This document shows positions 49,507 to 58,739 of a stretch of DNA of 64,000 nt, piece by piece. Origin of the DNA: Flavobacterium lacustre (GTDB lineage Bacteria > Bacteroidota > Bacteroidia > Flavobacteriales > Flavobacteriaceae); the NCBI RefSeq assembly GCF_027474525.2, contig NZ_CP114882.2, forward strand, positions 1,054,001-1,118,000, written 5' to 3'. Position 1 is the first letter of the stretch; each line of letters starts with the position of its first letter. The position numbers were made by a program, and so were the translations under genes. The notes under the pieces are model-generated. The model did not search any database. It was not told the origin of the DNA and saw only the letters and a list, made by a program, of their open reading frames with translations.

Positions 49507-50655
49507 TTATTTTTTATGGATTAGACGTGTGAGTTTAATGGATAAATCGGTTAAAACTATTTTTGCATTTCCGTTTCTTTCAATGTGGTACATCGCATCC
49601 GAAAGTTCTTTGAAAATATCATTTATATTATTTCCGTTTACAAAAGGAGCAAAGTTTTCCAGTTTGAATTTTTCGACTTTTGGTTCCAGATATACTAAAT
49701 CTCTGGTTTCATAATTAAGCAACAAAGCTTGTCGGAACATTTCGATACAAAATTGCAGGAATTTTTTCTGCGTTTCTCGTCCTAAACCTGCAATTTGTTC
49801 ACTCCAAAGAATCAAATCCTGAATTGCAGCTGCGTTACCTTTGGCTTTAAATGCGGCTCTGACCCAAGTTACGAACCATTGTTCAAAAGGAAATTCCTCG
49901 CCATCTTCTTCCAGCAAATGCAATGCTTTGTTGTAATTGCCTTGTGCTTGATGAGCGATTTTATAAGCCGTTTTTTGGTCTGTTTGATAGTGAAAAACTA
50001 ATGCTTCGGCAATTGCTTTTTCGCTTAATCCATTGAAATTTAATACCTGACATCGGGAGCGAATCGTTTGTATAATATCCTCTTCGTTTTCAGAAATTAA
50101 AATAAACACCGTTTTTTCGGGTGGTTCTTCCAATAATTTCAGCAGTTTATTAGAAGCTGCAATGTTTAATTTATCGGCCATCCAGACAATCATAATTTTA
50201 TAACCGCCTTCATAAGATTTTAAGGATAAAGACTTTAAAATTTCCTGAGCATCATCAACCCTGATTTCGCCTTGTTTATTTTGAACACCTAAAACAGCAT
50301 ACCAATCAAACAAACTTCCATACGGATTTTCGATGATGAATTGCCTCCAATCTGCAATGAAATCAATACTTTTTGGATTTTTTTTGACTTCATCTGTGCT
50401 TACTGTCGGGTAAACAAAATGCAAATCGGGATGCGAAATTTTTTCGAATTTGATATTGCAAGATTCGTTTTCGCCACAATTTTCACCATTTTTATTGTTG
50501 CATAAAATATATTGGGAATAAGCAATTGCCATCGCCAAAGTCCCGCTGCCTTCGGGCCCTACAAACAGTTGAGCATGCGGAATTCTGCCTAAATCAGCAC
50601 TTTTTGTCAAATGACTTTTGATGTATTCCTGCCCTAATATTTCTGAAAATTGCAT
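49507..50655 (-). CDS. holB: DNA polymerase III subunit delta'
   Basis: A 382-residue clamp-loader subunit beginning MQFSEILGQEYIKSHL. The P-loop is changed to GPEGSGTL, lacking the usual lysine, as expected because delta' does not hydrolyse ATP. Cysteines in CNNKNGENCGENESC near residue 55 form the zinc-binding module, and KLLKLLEEPPEKTVFILIS with the SRC motif (IRSRCQVL) supplies the arginine finger region. The ATG at 50655 is preferred over a TTG at 50703, because a promoter sits between them. It heads a leftward row with DoxX-like and thioesterase genes. Confidence 0.92.
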   Translation of the reverse strand: MQFSEILGQEYIKSHLTKSADLGRIPHAQLFVGPEGSGTLAMAIAYSQYILCNNKNGENCGENESCNIKFEKISHPDLHFVYPTVSTDEVKKNPKSIDFIADWRQFIIENPYGSLFDWYAVLGVQNKQGEIRVDDAQEILKSLSLKSYEGGYKIMIVWMADKLNIAASNKLLKLLEEPPEKTVFILISENEEDIIQTIRSRCQVLNFNGLSEKAIAEALVFHYQTDQKTAYKIAHQAQGNYNKALHLLEEDGEEFPFEQWFVTWVRAAFKAKGNAAAIQDLILWSEQIAGLGRETQKKFLQFCIEMFRQALLLNYETRDLVYLEPKVEKFKLENFAPFVNGNNINDIFKELSDAMYHIERNGNAKIVLTDLSIKLTRLIHKK

Positions 50656-50659
50656 AAAG

Positions 50660-50687
50660 CAAAGATAGAAGAAAATGGTATAGTCAA
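50660..50687 (-). promoter_or_regulatory. Promoter of holB, immediately upstream of the start codon
   Basis: On the leftward strand TTG (50687-50685), 17 bases, then TATCTTTG (50667-50660) match the consensus. Only four bases separate it from the ATG at 50655, so the transcript should be leaderless or nearly so. It rules out the TTG at 50703. Confidence 0.65.
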
Positions 50688-50881
50688 AAATTTTCGGATG
50701 CAAAGTTTTAGCAAAGTGGTGTTTCTAAGGAGGGATTAAAAACATTTAATTTTTAGAGTTAAGCTGACATTTTAGTTTTTAAAATATCATAAAGCCTATT
50801 TAATTATTAAATTACAACGATTTCGTTGATAAAAGCTATATTTTTCTATTATTTTCGGATTTATTAGTAATTTAAAAGTAT

Positions 50882-50889
50882 TATATTTG
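50882..50889 (+). promoter_or_regulatory. Candidate -7 promoter element for pgk
   Basis: TATATTTG matches TAnnTTTG and ends 34 bases before the pgk ATG at 50924. No clear TTG at -33. Confidence 0.5.
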
Positions 50890-50923
50890 TTATTCTTTCA
50901 AAATAAACTAAAAAACAGATATA

Positions 50924-52111
50924 ATGAAGACTATAAACGATTTTGATTTTGCTGCTAAAAAAGCCATAATCCGCGTTGATTTCAACGTGCCTCTAGACGA
51001 AAATTTTAATGTAACGGATGCTACTCGTATCGAAGCAGCAAAACCAACTATTGATAAAATTCTTGCTGATGGCGGAAGCGTAATTTTGATGTCACACTTA
51101 GGCAGACCAAAAGGAGCAGAAGATAAATATTCATTGAAACATATTTTGAAAACAGCTTCAGAAATTCTTGGAGTTCCAGTTCAGTTTGCTTCAAATTGTA
51201 TTGGTGAAGTAGCTAAAACGGCTTCCGATAATTTAAAAGCCGGAGAAGTTTTATTATTAGAAAATTTACGTTTTTACAAAGAAGAAGAAGCTGGTGATGT
51301 TGCTTTTGCAAAAGAATTAGCCTCTCTTGGAGATATTTATGTAAACGATGCTTTTGGGACCGCACACAGAGCACACGCTTCAACTACAATTATTGCGCAA
51401 TTTTTTCCAAATGAAAAATGTTTTGGTTTATTGTTAGCAAAAGAAATAGAAAGTTTAAACAAAGTATTGAAAAACAGCGAAAAACCAGTAACAGCAGTTC
51501 TTGGAGGTTCAAAAGTTTCTTCGAAAATTACAGTTATCGAAAATATTTTGGATAAAGTAGACCACATGATTATTGGTGGTGGAATGACTTTTACTTTCGT
51601 GAAAGCTTTGGGTGGAAAAGTAGGAAATTCAATTTGTGAAGATGACAAACAAGAATTGGCTTTGGAAATCTTGAGATTGGCTAAAGAAAAAGGAGTTCAA
51701 ATTCACATTCCGGTTGATGTTGTTGCCGCTGATGATTTTTCGAATACTGCAAACACACAAATTGTTGATGTAAGAGAAATTCCTGACGGTTGGGAAGGAT
51801 TAGATGCAGGACCAAAATCATTGGAAAACTTCAAAAAAGTAATTTTAGAATCAAAAACAATTCTATGGAACGGACCATTAGGTGTTTTTGAAATGGAAAG
51901 TTTCGCAAACGGAACAATACAATTAGGGAACTTTATTGCAGAAGCAACTGCAAACGGTGCTTTCTCACTTGTGGGTGGTGGAGATTCTGTTGCAGCTGTA
52001 AAACAATTTGGTTTTGAAGATAAAGTAAGCTACGTTTCAACTGGAGGAGGAGCAATGTTAGAAATGCTTGAAGGTAGAATTTTACCTGGAATCGCTGCAA
52101 TTTTAGACTAA
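50924..52111 (+). CDS. pgk: Phosphoglycerate kinase
   Basis: A 395-residue monomer of normal length. The [10 protein letters not shown] signature near residue 17, HLGRPKG near residue 60, [14 protein letters not shown] near residue 139, and the C-terminal nucleotide-binding WNGPLGVFE and GGGDSVAAV motifs are all intact. It converts 1,3-bisphosphoglycerate and ADP to 3-phosphoglycerate and ATP in glycolysis. A -7 element upstream and a terminator downstream make it a single-gene unit. Confidence 0.97.
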   Translation: MKTINDFDFAAKKAIIRVDFNVPLDENFNVTDATRIEAAKPTIDKILADGGSVILMSHLGRPKGAEDKYSLKHILKTASEILGVPVQFASNCIGEVAKTASDNLKAGEVLLLENLRFYKEEEAGDVAFAKELASLGDIYVNDAFGTAHRAHASTTIIAQFFPNEKCFGLLLAKEIESLNKVLKNSEKPVTAVLGGSKVSSKITVIENILDKVDHMIIGGGMTFTFVKALGGKVGNSICEDDKQELALEILRLAKEKGVQIHIPVDVVAADDFSNTANTQIVDVREIPDGWEGLDAGPKSLENFKKVILESKTILWNGPLGVFEMESFANGTIQLGNFIAEATANGAFSLVGGGDSVAAVKQFGFEDKVSYVSTGGGAMLEMLEGRILPGIAAILD

Positions 52112-52175
52112 TTTAAATTTGATTGGTATGCCGAAACACAATTTCAAAGCATATTTCAAAACAGAATAATAAAAA

Positions 52176-52217
52176 AGAAAAACCTTAGAGATATTAATTT
52201 ATCTCCGAGGTTTTTTT
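52176..52217 (+). terminator. Rho-independent terminator of pgk
   Basis: AACCT/AGGTT and GAGAT/ATCTC pair around an 8-base loop (52193-52200), with A runs before and seven T after (52211-52217). The rest of the gap to 52447 holds the promoter at 52365-52396 and nothing else I can support. Confidence 0.82.
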
Positions 52218-52364
52218 GTTTTCTAAAGAGCGCAATCAAATTCTAATTTCCTTTTTCAGCTTTATTTTTTGGAAAGAAATTAAAAGTTCAAACGCGTTAT
52301 TTTAGTCCAAAACAAAGAAAATTCTTTAGAAATACCCCGAATATTGATTTTTTAACAATATTTA

Positions 52365-52396
52365 TTGAATTTTTTAGTTATAACCTATTAAGTTTG
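52365..52396 (+). promoter_or_regulatory. Promoter of the LysM lytic transglycosylase gene
   Basis: TTG at 52365-52367, 21 bases, then TAAGTTTG at 52389-52396, both matching consensus. The leader to ATG 52448 is about 45-50 bases. Confidence 0.65.
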
Positions 52397-52447
52397 TAAA
52401 AATGGTTTTATAATCATTTGAATTTTAGTCTGTTGATCATAAAAAAT

Positions 52448-54499
52448 ATGAATATAAAAAATACCACCTTATCGCTTTTTCTACTGCTGACGGCCACTGT
52501 TTTTTCGCAAGGTATTGCCGAAAATAAATGGGAAACTAAAGTAGAAACAAAACTATCCTATTTAGACTCCATTAAAAAAACCTTCGTAAATGATGACATG
52601 GCTTCCTGTGTAGATAGCTTGTGGATGAAGGAGTTGACCAATGTAGATTTGTATAATAACTTAAATGACGATATTAAAAACATTAATATTGATGAAAAAG
52701 TAGATTATGAACTCCCTACAGAATTACTAAAAGAAAGACTGGCAGAAATGGATGCCAAATCTCCCTTTAATATAGAGTACAACCAAGGACTGGAAAACAT
52801 AATCAAGTCATTTCTAAAAAACAGAAAGAAATCATTTGAACGATTAATGGCCATTTCAGAGTATTATTTTCCATTATTTGAAGAAGCTTTAGCAAAACAA
52901 AATGTTCCTTTAGAAATAAAATATTTAGCAGTTGTAGAATCAGCTTTAAACCCAAAAGCAGTTTCAAGAGTAGGCGCAACAGGACTTTGGCAGTTTATGT
53001 ACCAAACCGGAAAACAATATGGTTTGAATATTGATTCCTATGTTGACGAACGAAGCGATCCTTTGAAAGCCAGTGAAGCAGCAGCCCAATACATGACAAA
53101 TATGTACGCTATTTTTGGAGATTGGGATTTAGTTTTGGCATCTTACAACTCAGGTCCGGGAAATGTTTCTAAAGCCATCAGACGTTCCGGAGGACAACAG
53201 AATTATTGGAACATCAGAAAAAATCTTCCCAAAGAAACCCAAGGTTATGTTCCTGCTTTTCTCGCAACAATGTACATTTATGAATACCATAAAGAGCACG
53301 GAATACGTCCAGATCGTGCGTTAGTTAAGCATTTTGCTACTGATACAATAATGATCAAAAAGCAAATGTCTTTCAAACAAATATCTGATTTATTGGATAT
53401 TTCTGTGGCTCAGTTGCAACTTTTGAATCCGTCATATAAATTAAATGTTGTTCCGTTTTATCAAAATCAAAGTCATTTTTTGAGATTGCCGCAAGATAAA
53501 GCAGCCGTTTTTGTGTCTAATGAAGATCGCATTTATGCCTATGCACAACACGAAGTAAACCGCAGGGAAAGACCGTTCCAAGTTACAAGAGCAATTGCTG
53601 TTCGTGATACGGTTAATTATACAAAACAACGAGTTACGCTTCCCAACACGAAGTATTATAAGGTGAAACGCGGAGACAATCTTTCGGCTATTGCCAATAA
53701 ATATGATGTATCGGTTTCTGAAATAAAAAGATGGAATAATCTTCGCAGTAATTCCCTTGCTTATGGCAGAAACTTGAAAATCATTAGCAATGAAAGCATT
53801 GTAGAAACAGTCAAAAAAGAAACAAAATCAGATTCAATTTCTACAGCACTTGTTAAAGATAACCAACGATTAGCTGCAACAGAGGCCAAAAATAAAGAAG
53901 AAAAGAAATCAAATCGTTCGGATTCTGAAGCGACGACAGTAAGTTATTATGTGGTTCAAAAAGGAGATAATTTAAATGCAATTGCCAAAAAGTATAATGT
54001 TACCGTAGCCGAAATTCAGGAATGGAATAATCTTTCGAACGGAACAATTCAATTGGGTTCTTCCTTGAAAGTAGATAAAAAAGAAACGGATGCTAAAGAA
54101 GCTGTCGCTTCAGCAGCTGAATTCAAAGATGTGGAATATGTAGTTCAAAAAGGAGATAATTTAGGAAGTATCGCTAAGAAATTCGGTTCTTCACTTTCTG
54201 ATTTGAAACAATGGAATAATTTATCCGATACTACGATTGCATTTGGAAACACTTTGATTGTTGCCAAAAAAGAAATTGCTATTACAACTAATAATGCAAC
54301 TGCAGACACCTTCAAAAAGAAAGACGATTATACTAAAGCATCAAAAAAATCAGGCATTGAATACTATGTAAAAAAAGGAGATTCCTTATATAGTATTTCT
54401 AAAAAATATCCTGGCGTAACCATTTCTGATATTAAAAAATGGAATGATATTCGCGAGGAAGAATTGAAACCCGGAATGAAGCTTAAAATAAACGGATAA
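52448..54499 (+). CDS. MltD-like lytic transglycosylase with four LysM domains
   Basis: A 683-residue exported murein hydrolase (signal peptide MNIKNTTLSLFLLLTATVFS). The SLT catalytic domain (about residues 145-275) contains EIKYLAVVESALNPKAVSR with the catalytic glutamate in VVESAL, then GATGLWQFM and NSGPGNVSKA. Four C-terminal LysM domains follow, each starting with Y(Y/V)V(V/K)(Q/K)(R/K)GD(N/S)L (about residues 407, 495, 557 and 637), and bind peptidoglycan. It cleaves glycan strands with 1,6-anhydro products. The ATG at 52448 replaces a TTG at 52418. Low-complexity lysine/threonine linkers separate the LysM domains. Confidence 0.92.
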   Translation: MNIKNTTLSLFLLLTATVFSQGIAENKWETKVETKLSYLDSIKKTFVNDDMASCVDSLWMKELTNVDLYNNLNDDIKNINIDEKVDYELPTELLKERLAEMDAKSPFNIEYNQGLENIIKSFLKNRKKSFERLMAISEYYFPLFEEALAKQNVPLEIKYLAVVESALNPKAVSRVGATGLWQFMYQTGKQYGLNIDSYVDERSDPLKASEAAAQYMTNMYAIFGDWDLVLASYNSGPGNVSKAIRRSGGQQNYWNIRKNLPKETQGYVPAFLATMYIYEYHKEHGIRPDRALVKHFATDTIMIKKQMSFKQISDLLDISVAQLQLLNPSYKLNVVPFYQNQSHFLRLPQDKAAVFVSNEDRIYAYAQHEVNRRERPFQVTRAIAVRDTVNYTKQRVTLPNTKYYKVKRGDNLSAIANKYDVSVSEIKRWNNLRSNSLAYGRNLKIISNESIVETVKKETKSDSISTALVKDNQRLAATEAKNKEEKKSNRSDSEATTVSYYVVQKGDNLNAIAKKYNVTVAEIQEWNNLSNGTIQLGSSLKVDKKETDAKEAVASAAEFKDVEYVVQKGDNLGSIAKKFGSSLSDLKQWNNLSDTTIAFGNTLIVAKKEIAITTNNATADTFKKKDDYTKASKKSGIEYYVKKGDSLYSISKKYPGVTISDIKKWNDIREEELKPGMKLKING

Positions 54500-54514
54500 T
54501 ACAATAATCTTCTA

Positions 54515-54522
54515 TAAATTTG
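54515..54522 (+). promoter_or_regulatory. Candidate -7 element for the DUF4837 gene
   Basis: TAAATTTG matches TAnnTTTG and ends 25 bases before the ATG at 54548. No -33 TTG is seen. Confidence 0.4.
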
Positions 54523-54547
54523 GGTTTTATTTCATAATTGAATTATA

Positions 54548-55522
54548 ATGAATAAAACCCATTTTTTATACCTTCTATTTACACTCATCTTTTTTTCTTG
54601 TTCTAAAAAGAACGATGTTTTGCCTCGTGAAACATCAGGGAAAATAAACACCATTTCGGTTATCATTGATGATCCGTTATGGAACGGCGAAATTGGTGAC
54701 AGCATCCGGAACAAGTTTGCTTCGCCAGTAATCGGATTGCCTCAGGAAGAGCCCCTTTTCACTATAAATCAATATCCTGTAAAACTTCTCGAAGGATTTG
54801 CGACCGACAGCAGAACGATTATTGTGGTAAAAAAAGCGGCGAAAAATAGTTTTGAAATTAATAAAAACCAATATGCTTCACCACAAAACGTGTTTCATAT
54901 TTCGGGAAAAACCAGCGCGGCCATTATCGACACTATTGAAAAAAATGCTCCGAAAATAGTGCAAATGATTAAGGAAATGGAAATCGCCGAAACCCAAAAA
55001 ATCAATAAACAATCGCTGATTAACCCCAAAATCATTACCAATAAATTTCATATTACATTAAATATTCCTTCCGGTTACGAATACATGCTTCATAAAAGTA
55101 AATTTATTTGGCTGAAGAAAGAGATTATCAGCGGAAACATGAGTTTGTTAATTTACCAAGTTCCGTTGCATTCGATAAAAAAAGGAGACAACGAAATCGC
55201 ATCTATTGTACGAATGCGCGATTCTATTGGTAAATACATTCACGGCACCGACCCGAATACTCCCATGATTACAGAAGAAGGATATGCGCCGTATCTATTT
55301 AAAATACAACTTGACGGCAAACCTACGTATGAAACCAAAGGAACTTGGGAACTCAAAAATGATTTCATGGCAGGACCATTTATCAATTATGCAATTGTAG
55401 ATAAAGCTTACAGCAGGATTTTAGTTTTAGAAGGATTTTGTTATTCTCCCTCTAAAGAAAAACGAGATTTAATGCACGAATTAGAGGCAATTATAAAATC
55501 GGTTCATATCGTGAAAAGATAA
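54548..55522 (+). CDS. DUF4837 family lipoprotein
   Basis: A 324-residue lipoprotein starting MNKTHFLYLLFTLIFFSCSKK (cysteine near residue 18). ISVIIDDPLWNGEIGDSIRN and DRALGK-like later blocks, plus GFCYSPSKEKRDLMHELEAI at the C-terminus, match the DUF4837 family of Bacteroidota. Function is unknown. It follows the LysM transglycosylase by 48 bases, a pairing I have seen repeatedly in this group, which suggests an envelope or murein-linked job but does not prove it. No enzymatic motif is apparent. Confidence 0.84.
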   Translation: MNKTHFLYLLFTLIFFSCSKKNDVLPRETSGKINTISVIIDDPLWNGEIGDSIRNKFASPVIGLPQEEPLFTINQYPVKLLEGFATDSRTIIVVKKAAKNSFEINKNQYASPQNVFHISGKTSAAIIDTIEKNAPKIVQMIKEMEIAETQKINKQSLINPKIITNKFHITLNIPSGYEYMLHKSKFIWLKKEIISGNMSLLIYQVPLHSIKKGDNEIASIVRMRDSIGKYIHGTDPNTPMITEEGYAPYLFKIQLDGKPTYETKGTWELKNDFMAGPFINYAIVDKAYSRILVLEGFCYSPSKEKRDLMHELEAIIKSVHIVKR

Positions 55523-55637
55523 TTGATACCTTCAAAATATATTTTTTACTTCAGGATAATTTTGTCAAAACAATAAAAAAGCCTTCTTAAAAAAGCCTAG
55601 TTTTGCAGGATAAAAAGGGAAATTAATACACATAAAC

Positions 55638-56441
55638 ATGACAAAAATTAGTATTCTTGGTTGCGGTTGGTTGGGTTTGCCTTTGGCGAAAGCCTTATTG
55701 GCAAAAGGATTTTCGGTTAATGGATCAACAACTTCACAAGAGAAACTTTCGATATTGCAAAACGACGGAATTAATCCTTTTTTGATTCAGCTTGACAGCA
55801 AAAGCGTTTCGGGAACAATTGAAACTTTTTTGCAAGGAAGCACCATTTTAGTTCTTGACATTCCACCAAAATTAAGAGGAAACAGTAGTGAAGATTTTGT
55901 TGGAAAAATCCAAAACCTAATCCCTTTTATTGAAAAATCATCCGTTGAAAACGTACTTTTTATCAGTTCCACATCCGTTTATGGAGAAAAAAATGATAGT
56001 GTAACCGAAGAAACTCCCTTAAATCCGGATACCGAAGGCGGGCGACAATTGGTAATTGTAGAGTCGCTTTTGCAAAAAAACGAAAATTTTAAAACTACCA
56101 TTCTTCGTTTTGGAGGCTTGATTGGCGAAGACCGAAATCCTGTAAAATTCCTCGCAGGAAGAGAAAATATAGAAAATCCTGATGCACCAATTAATCTGAT
56201 TCATCAAGAGGATTGCATCGGTATTATTCTGAAAATTATTGAGGAAGAGTCTTGGAATGAAACCTTCAATGCAGTTAGTCCGTTTCATCCGTCACGGGAA
56301 CAATATTATACCCAAAAAGCATTAGAATTGAATTTGGCAGCACCAAAATTCAGTCATGAAAAACCCTCTTTTGGAAAAACAATTGAGAGCACAAAAGTGG
56401 AAAAAATAGTAAAGTATACTTTTTTAAGAAAAGATTTATAG
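55638..56441 (+). CDS. NAD(P)-dependent epimerase/dehydratase-like protein (YeeZ type)
   Basis: A 267-residue short-chain dehydrogenase with the N-terminal dinucleotide motif ILGCGWLGLPLAKAL (residues 5-19), a variant of GxGxxG. FISSTSVYGEK near residue 110 gives the serine-rich strand. The tyrosine of the active YxxxK is replaced by a region beginning GRQLVIVES, so classical SDR chemistry is uncertain. It resembles YeeZ/YlbE proteins of unknown substrate. The gene is followed two bases later by a DMT transporter gene, suggesting they act on the same metabolite. The cysteine in the cofactor loop is shared with YeeZ homologues. Confidence 0.8.
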   Translation: MTKISILGCGWLGLPLAKALLAKGFSVNGSTTSQEKLSILQNDGINPFLIQLDSKSVSGTIETFLQGSTILVLDIPPKLRGNSSEDFVGKIQNLIPFIEKSSVENVLFISSTSVYGEKNDSVTEETPLNPDTEGGRQLVIVESLLQKNENFKTTILRFGGLIGEDRNPVKFLAGRENIENPDAPINLIHQEDCIGIILKIIEEESWNETFNAVSPFHPSREQYYTQKALELNLAAPKFSHEKPSFGKTIESTKVEKIVKYTFLRKDL

Positions 56442-56443
56442 CT

Positions 56444-57367
56444 GTGAGAACTAAAATAAAAAATGCATTTTCGTCTAAAATAAATGCGATTGGTTTACCC
56501 ATTCTTGCTTTATGCTGGGTGAGTTTTTTTTGGGGAACCACTTGGATTGCTTCAAAAGAAGGGGTGAAGCATATGCCCGCTTTGCAACTCGCAGCGATTA
56601 GACAATTTATAGGTGGATTTCTATATTTGGCTTTTTTTATATTAAAAAAAACGCCTTGGCCAAAAGGAAAACAGTGGAAAAGTATTTTGATTCTAAGTGT
56701 GCTGAATTTTGTATTGAGTAACGGATTAAGCACTTGGGGTGTAAAGTACATCAGTAGCGGTCTGGGTGCTATTATTGGCGCTATTTTCCCGTTATGGATT
56801 GTTATTATCACTTTTTTTAGAGGAGAACGATTGGCTCGATTGGCGGTAATTGGATTGTTTATAAGTTTTACAGGGGTTTGTGTCGTTTTTTACGATCATT
56901 TGGGTGATTTTCTGAAACCCGATTTCCGATTTGGAATTTTTATTTCTCTGATTTCTACCTTAACATGGGCGTTTGGATCTTTATATACGAAGAAAAAAGC
57001 GGCTAGTTTTAATCCATATTTTAGTTTAGGATTACAAATGTTTATTTCGAGTATTTTGCTTTTTGCATTTACCGGAGCAACAGGAACTTCGGTCAGTTTG
57101 GGTGAAATCCCTATGATTTCCTGGTGGTCAATTGCTTATTTAGTGCTTTTTGGTTCTGTTTTGACTTTTATTGCGTTTATTTATTCGTTGCAACATCTTC
57201 CGGCAGCGATCAATAGTGTTTATGCTTACATAAATCCAATTATTGCGGTGATTTTAGGATTTGTAATTTTTGGAGAACCGCTTACAGTTGCCCTTGCTAT
57301 TGGTGGCGGAGTAACATTATTTGGGCTTTATTTGGTGAATTTTTCGATGCGAAAAGCCCGCAAATAA
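56444..57367 (+). CDS. EamA-family drug/metabolite transporter
   Basis: A 307-residue protein with ten predicted membrane helices in two EamA repeats (about residues 15-150 and 165-300). The first repeat has FFWGTTWIASKEGVKHMPAL and the second INSVYAYINPIIAVILGFVI, the conserved block of the family. It carries a positive C-terminus (SMRKARK). The start is GTG at 56444, two bases after the preceding dehydrogenase gene. The substrate could be an amino acid, sugar or drug; nothing in the sequence decides. Its stop codon overlaps the promoter word of the ogt gene. Confidence 0.86.
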   Translation: MRTKIKNAFSSKINAIGLPILALCWVSFFWGTTWIASKEGVKHMPALQLAAIRQFIGGFLYLAFFILKKTPWPKGKQWKSILILSVLNFVLSNGLSTWGVKYISSGLGAIIGAIFPLWIVIITFFRGERLARLAVIGLFISFTGVCVVFYDHLGDFLKPDFRFGIFISLISTLTWAFGSLYTKKKAASFNPYFSLGLQMFISSILLFAFTGATGTSVSLGEIPMISWWSIAYLVLFGSVLTFIAFIYSLQHLPAAINSVYAYINPIIAVILGFVIFGEPLTVALAIGGGVTLFGLYLVNFSMRKARK

Positions 57368-57372
57368 CTTTG
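57365..57372 (+). promoter_or_regulatory. Candidate -7 element for ogt, overlapping the transporter stop codon
   Basis: TAACTTTG starts with the TAA stop of the transporter gene at 57365-57367 and matches TAnnTTTG. The ATG of ogt is 47 bases further on. No -33 TTG is seen at the usual distance. Confidence 0.4.
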
Positions 57373-57419
57373 TTTAAACGTCTTTGAGAAGTTCATAATT
57401 TAATTTTTACACTTATAAA

Positions 57420-57890
57420 ATGGAAATTACGAATATAAAAACACCTTTGGGAATTACTACCATCATGGGAGATGAAAATGGTATTTCGGTAATTTCGGTT
57501 TCGGATGAAGGGGAGATTTCAGAACAGATTCCGGCAGTTTTACAAGAAGCTGTTTCTCAATTAATGGCTTATTTTGAAGGGAAAAGAACCACTTTCGATT
57601 TTAAACTCAATCCAAAAGGAACGGAATTTCAACAAAAAGTATGGAACGGATTACTAGAAATTCCTTTTGGAAAAACGATTAGTTATTTGGAATTATCCAA
57701 AAAATTAGGTGATGTAAAAGCTATTCGGGCTGTGGCTTCAGCCAATGGTAAAAATCCGCTATGGATTGTGGTTCCGTGTCACAGAGTAATTGGAACGGAT
57801 GGTTCGCTCACGGGTTATGCAGGAGGTTTATGGCGTAAAAAATGGCTTTTAGAACATGAAAATCCTACAACACAGCAAAGTTTGTTTTAG
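57420..57890 (+). CDS. ogt: Methylated-DNA--protein-cysteine methyltransferase
   Basis: A 156-residue suicide repair protein that transfers the methyl group of O6-methylguanine in DNA to its own cysteine. The active-site block WIVVPCHRVIG near residue 117 has the reactive cysteine, and the helix-turn-helix region FGKTISYLELSKKLGDVKAI with the arginine finger (RAVASANGKNP) is present. It has no Ada-type N-terminal regulatory domain. The gene stands alone with its own -7 element. Ogt or Ada-C is the right class by length. Confidence 0.94.
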   Translation: MEITNIKTPLGITTIMGDENGISVISVSDEGEISEQIPAVLQEAVSQLMAYFEGKRTTFDFKLNPKGTEFQQKVWNGLLEIPFGKTISYLELSKKLGDVKAIRAVASANGKNPLWIVVPCHRVIGTDGSLTGYAGGLWRKKWLLEHENPTTQQSLF

Positions 57891-57935
57891 TTGGTTATGA
57901 ATAAATTTCTTATATTCGTTTAAGAAAAACCGTGC

Positions 57936-57971
57936 AAATCTGTAAAATCCGCGTCGTCTGCGTGCCATAAA
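57936..57971. repeat. Possible dispersed intergenic phrase before the exonuclease gene
   Basis: GTGCAAATCTGTAAAATCCG continues CGTCGTCTGCGTGCC up to the start of the exonuclease gene. It resembles an AAATCTGTGAAATCCGTGTC-type phrase that I associate with intergenic regions of Bacteroidota. I see no second copy in this window, so the assignment rests on recollection. Confidence 0.3.
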
Positions 57972-58685
57972 ATGATAGAAAAAATAAACCTCAATAATAT
58001 CTTATTTTTAGATATAGAAACCGTTCCGGAAGCTGAAGATTTCAATGCTTTGGATGCTGAAATGCAAAATCTTTGGGAACACAAAACGCAATATCAGCGT
58101 AAAGACGAATATACTCCTGAAGATTTTTATGACCGCGCCGGAATTTGGGCTGAGTTTGGAAAAATTGTTTGTGTTTCAGTAGGCTATTTTACGATTAAAG
58201 GTGATGTTCGAAATTTTCGGGTGACTTCTTTTTTTGGAGATGAAAAGAAAATTCTGCACGATTTTAATAATTTGCTGAACAATCACTTCAACCAGCCACA
58301 GCATGTTTTGTGCGGGCATAACGCTAAGGAATTTGATATTCCGTTCCTCGCCCGACGTATGATTATCAATCAAATTGCTATTCCAAATAAGTTGAATCTC
58401 TTTGGGAAAAAACCTTGGGAAATTCCACATTTAGATACGTTAGAATTATGGAAATTTGGCGATTACAAGCATTTTACTTCTCTGAAATTGATGTGTAAAG
58501 TTCTGGGAATTCCTTCTCCAAAAGGCGATATCGACGGTAGTCAGGTGGGACATGTTTTTTATGTAGACAAAGACATTGACCGCATTGTAACGTATTGTGA
58601 AAAAGATACGATTGCTGTGGCGCAAATTTTCCTTCGACTTCGACGTGAAGATTTATTGATCGAGGATGAGATTATTCATGTCTAA
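57972..58685 (+). CDS. PolB-like 3'-5' exonuclease
   Basis: A 237-residue member of the DEDD exonuclease superfamily, similar to the proofreading domain of family B polymerases. Motif Exo I is FLDIETVPEA (residues 12-21), Exo II is GHNAKEFDIPFLARRM near residue 115, and the Exo III region YCEKDTIAVAQIF near residue 213 has the final aspartate. No polymerase domain follows, so it is a stand-alone nuclease that should remove nucleotides from 3' ends using two metal ions. It may serve DNA repair. The ATG at 57972 directly follows the intergenic phrase at 57936-57971. Confidence 0.86.
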   Translation: MIEKINLNNILFLDIETVPEAEDFNALDAEMQNLWEHKTQYQRKDEYTPEDFYDRAGIWAEFGKIVCVSVGYFTIKGDVRNFRVTSFFGDEKKILHDFNNLLNNHFNQPQHVLCGHNAKEFDIPFLARRMIINQIAIPNKLNLFGKKPWEIPHLDTLELWKFGDYKHFTSLKLMCKVLGIPSPKGDIDGSQVGHVFYVDKDIDRIVTYCEKDTIAVAQIFLRLRREDLLIEDEIIHV

Positions 58686-58695
58686 GTATTCTTCA

Positions 58696-58724
58696 TTGCA
58701 ATTGTTATTGATTTATTACATTTA
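58696..58724 (+). promoter_or_regulatory. Candidate promoter of the SpmA/SpmB-like gene
   Basis: TTG at 58696-58698, 18 bases, then TACATTTA at 58717-58724, one mismatch from TAnnTTTG. The ATG at 58740 is 15 bases on. Confidence 0.45.
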
Positions 58725-58739
58725 CAAAAATTATAAATT

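Noticed and set aside
52112-52447. Hidden small gene or RNA in the pgk downstream gap
   Set aside because: Apart from the terminator and the promoter of the next gene I find no frame or structure to support one.
55572-55600. Terminator after the DUF4837 gene
   Set aside because: AAAAAAGCCT occurs twice as a direct repeat, not an inverted one, so no proper stem forms.
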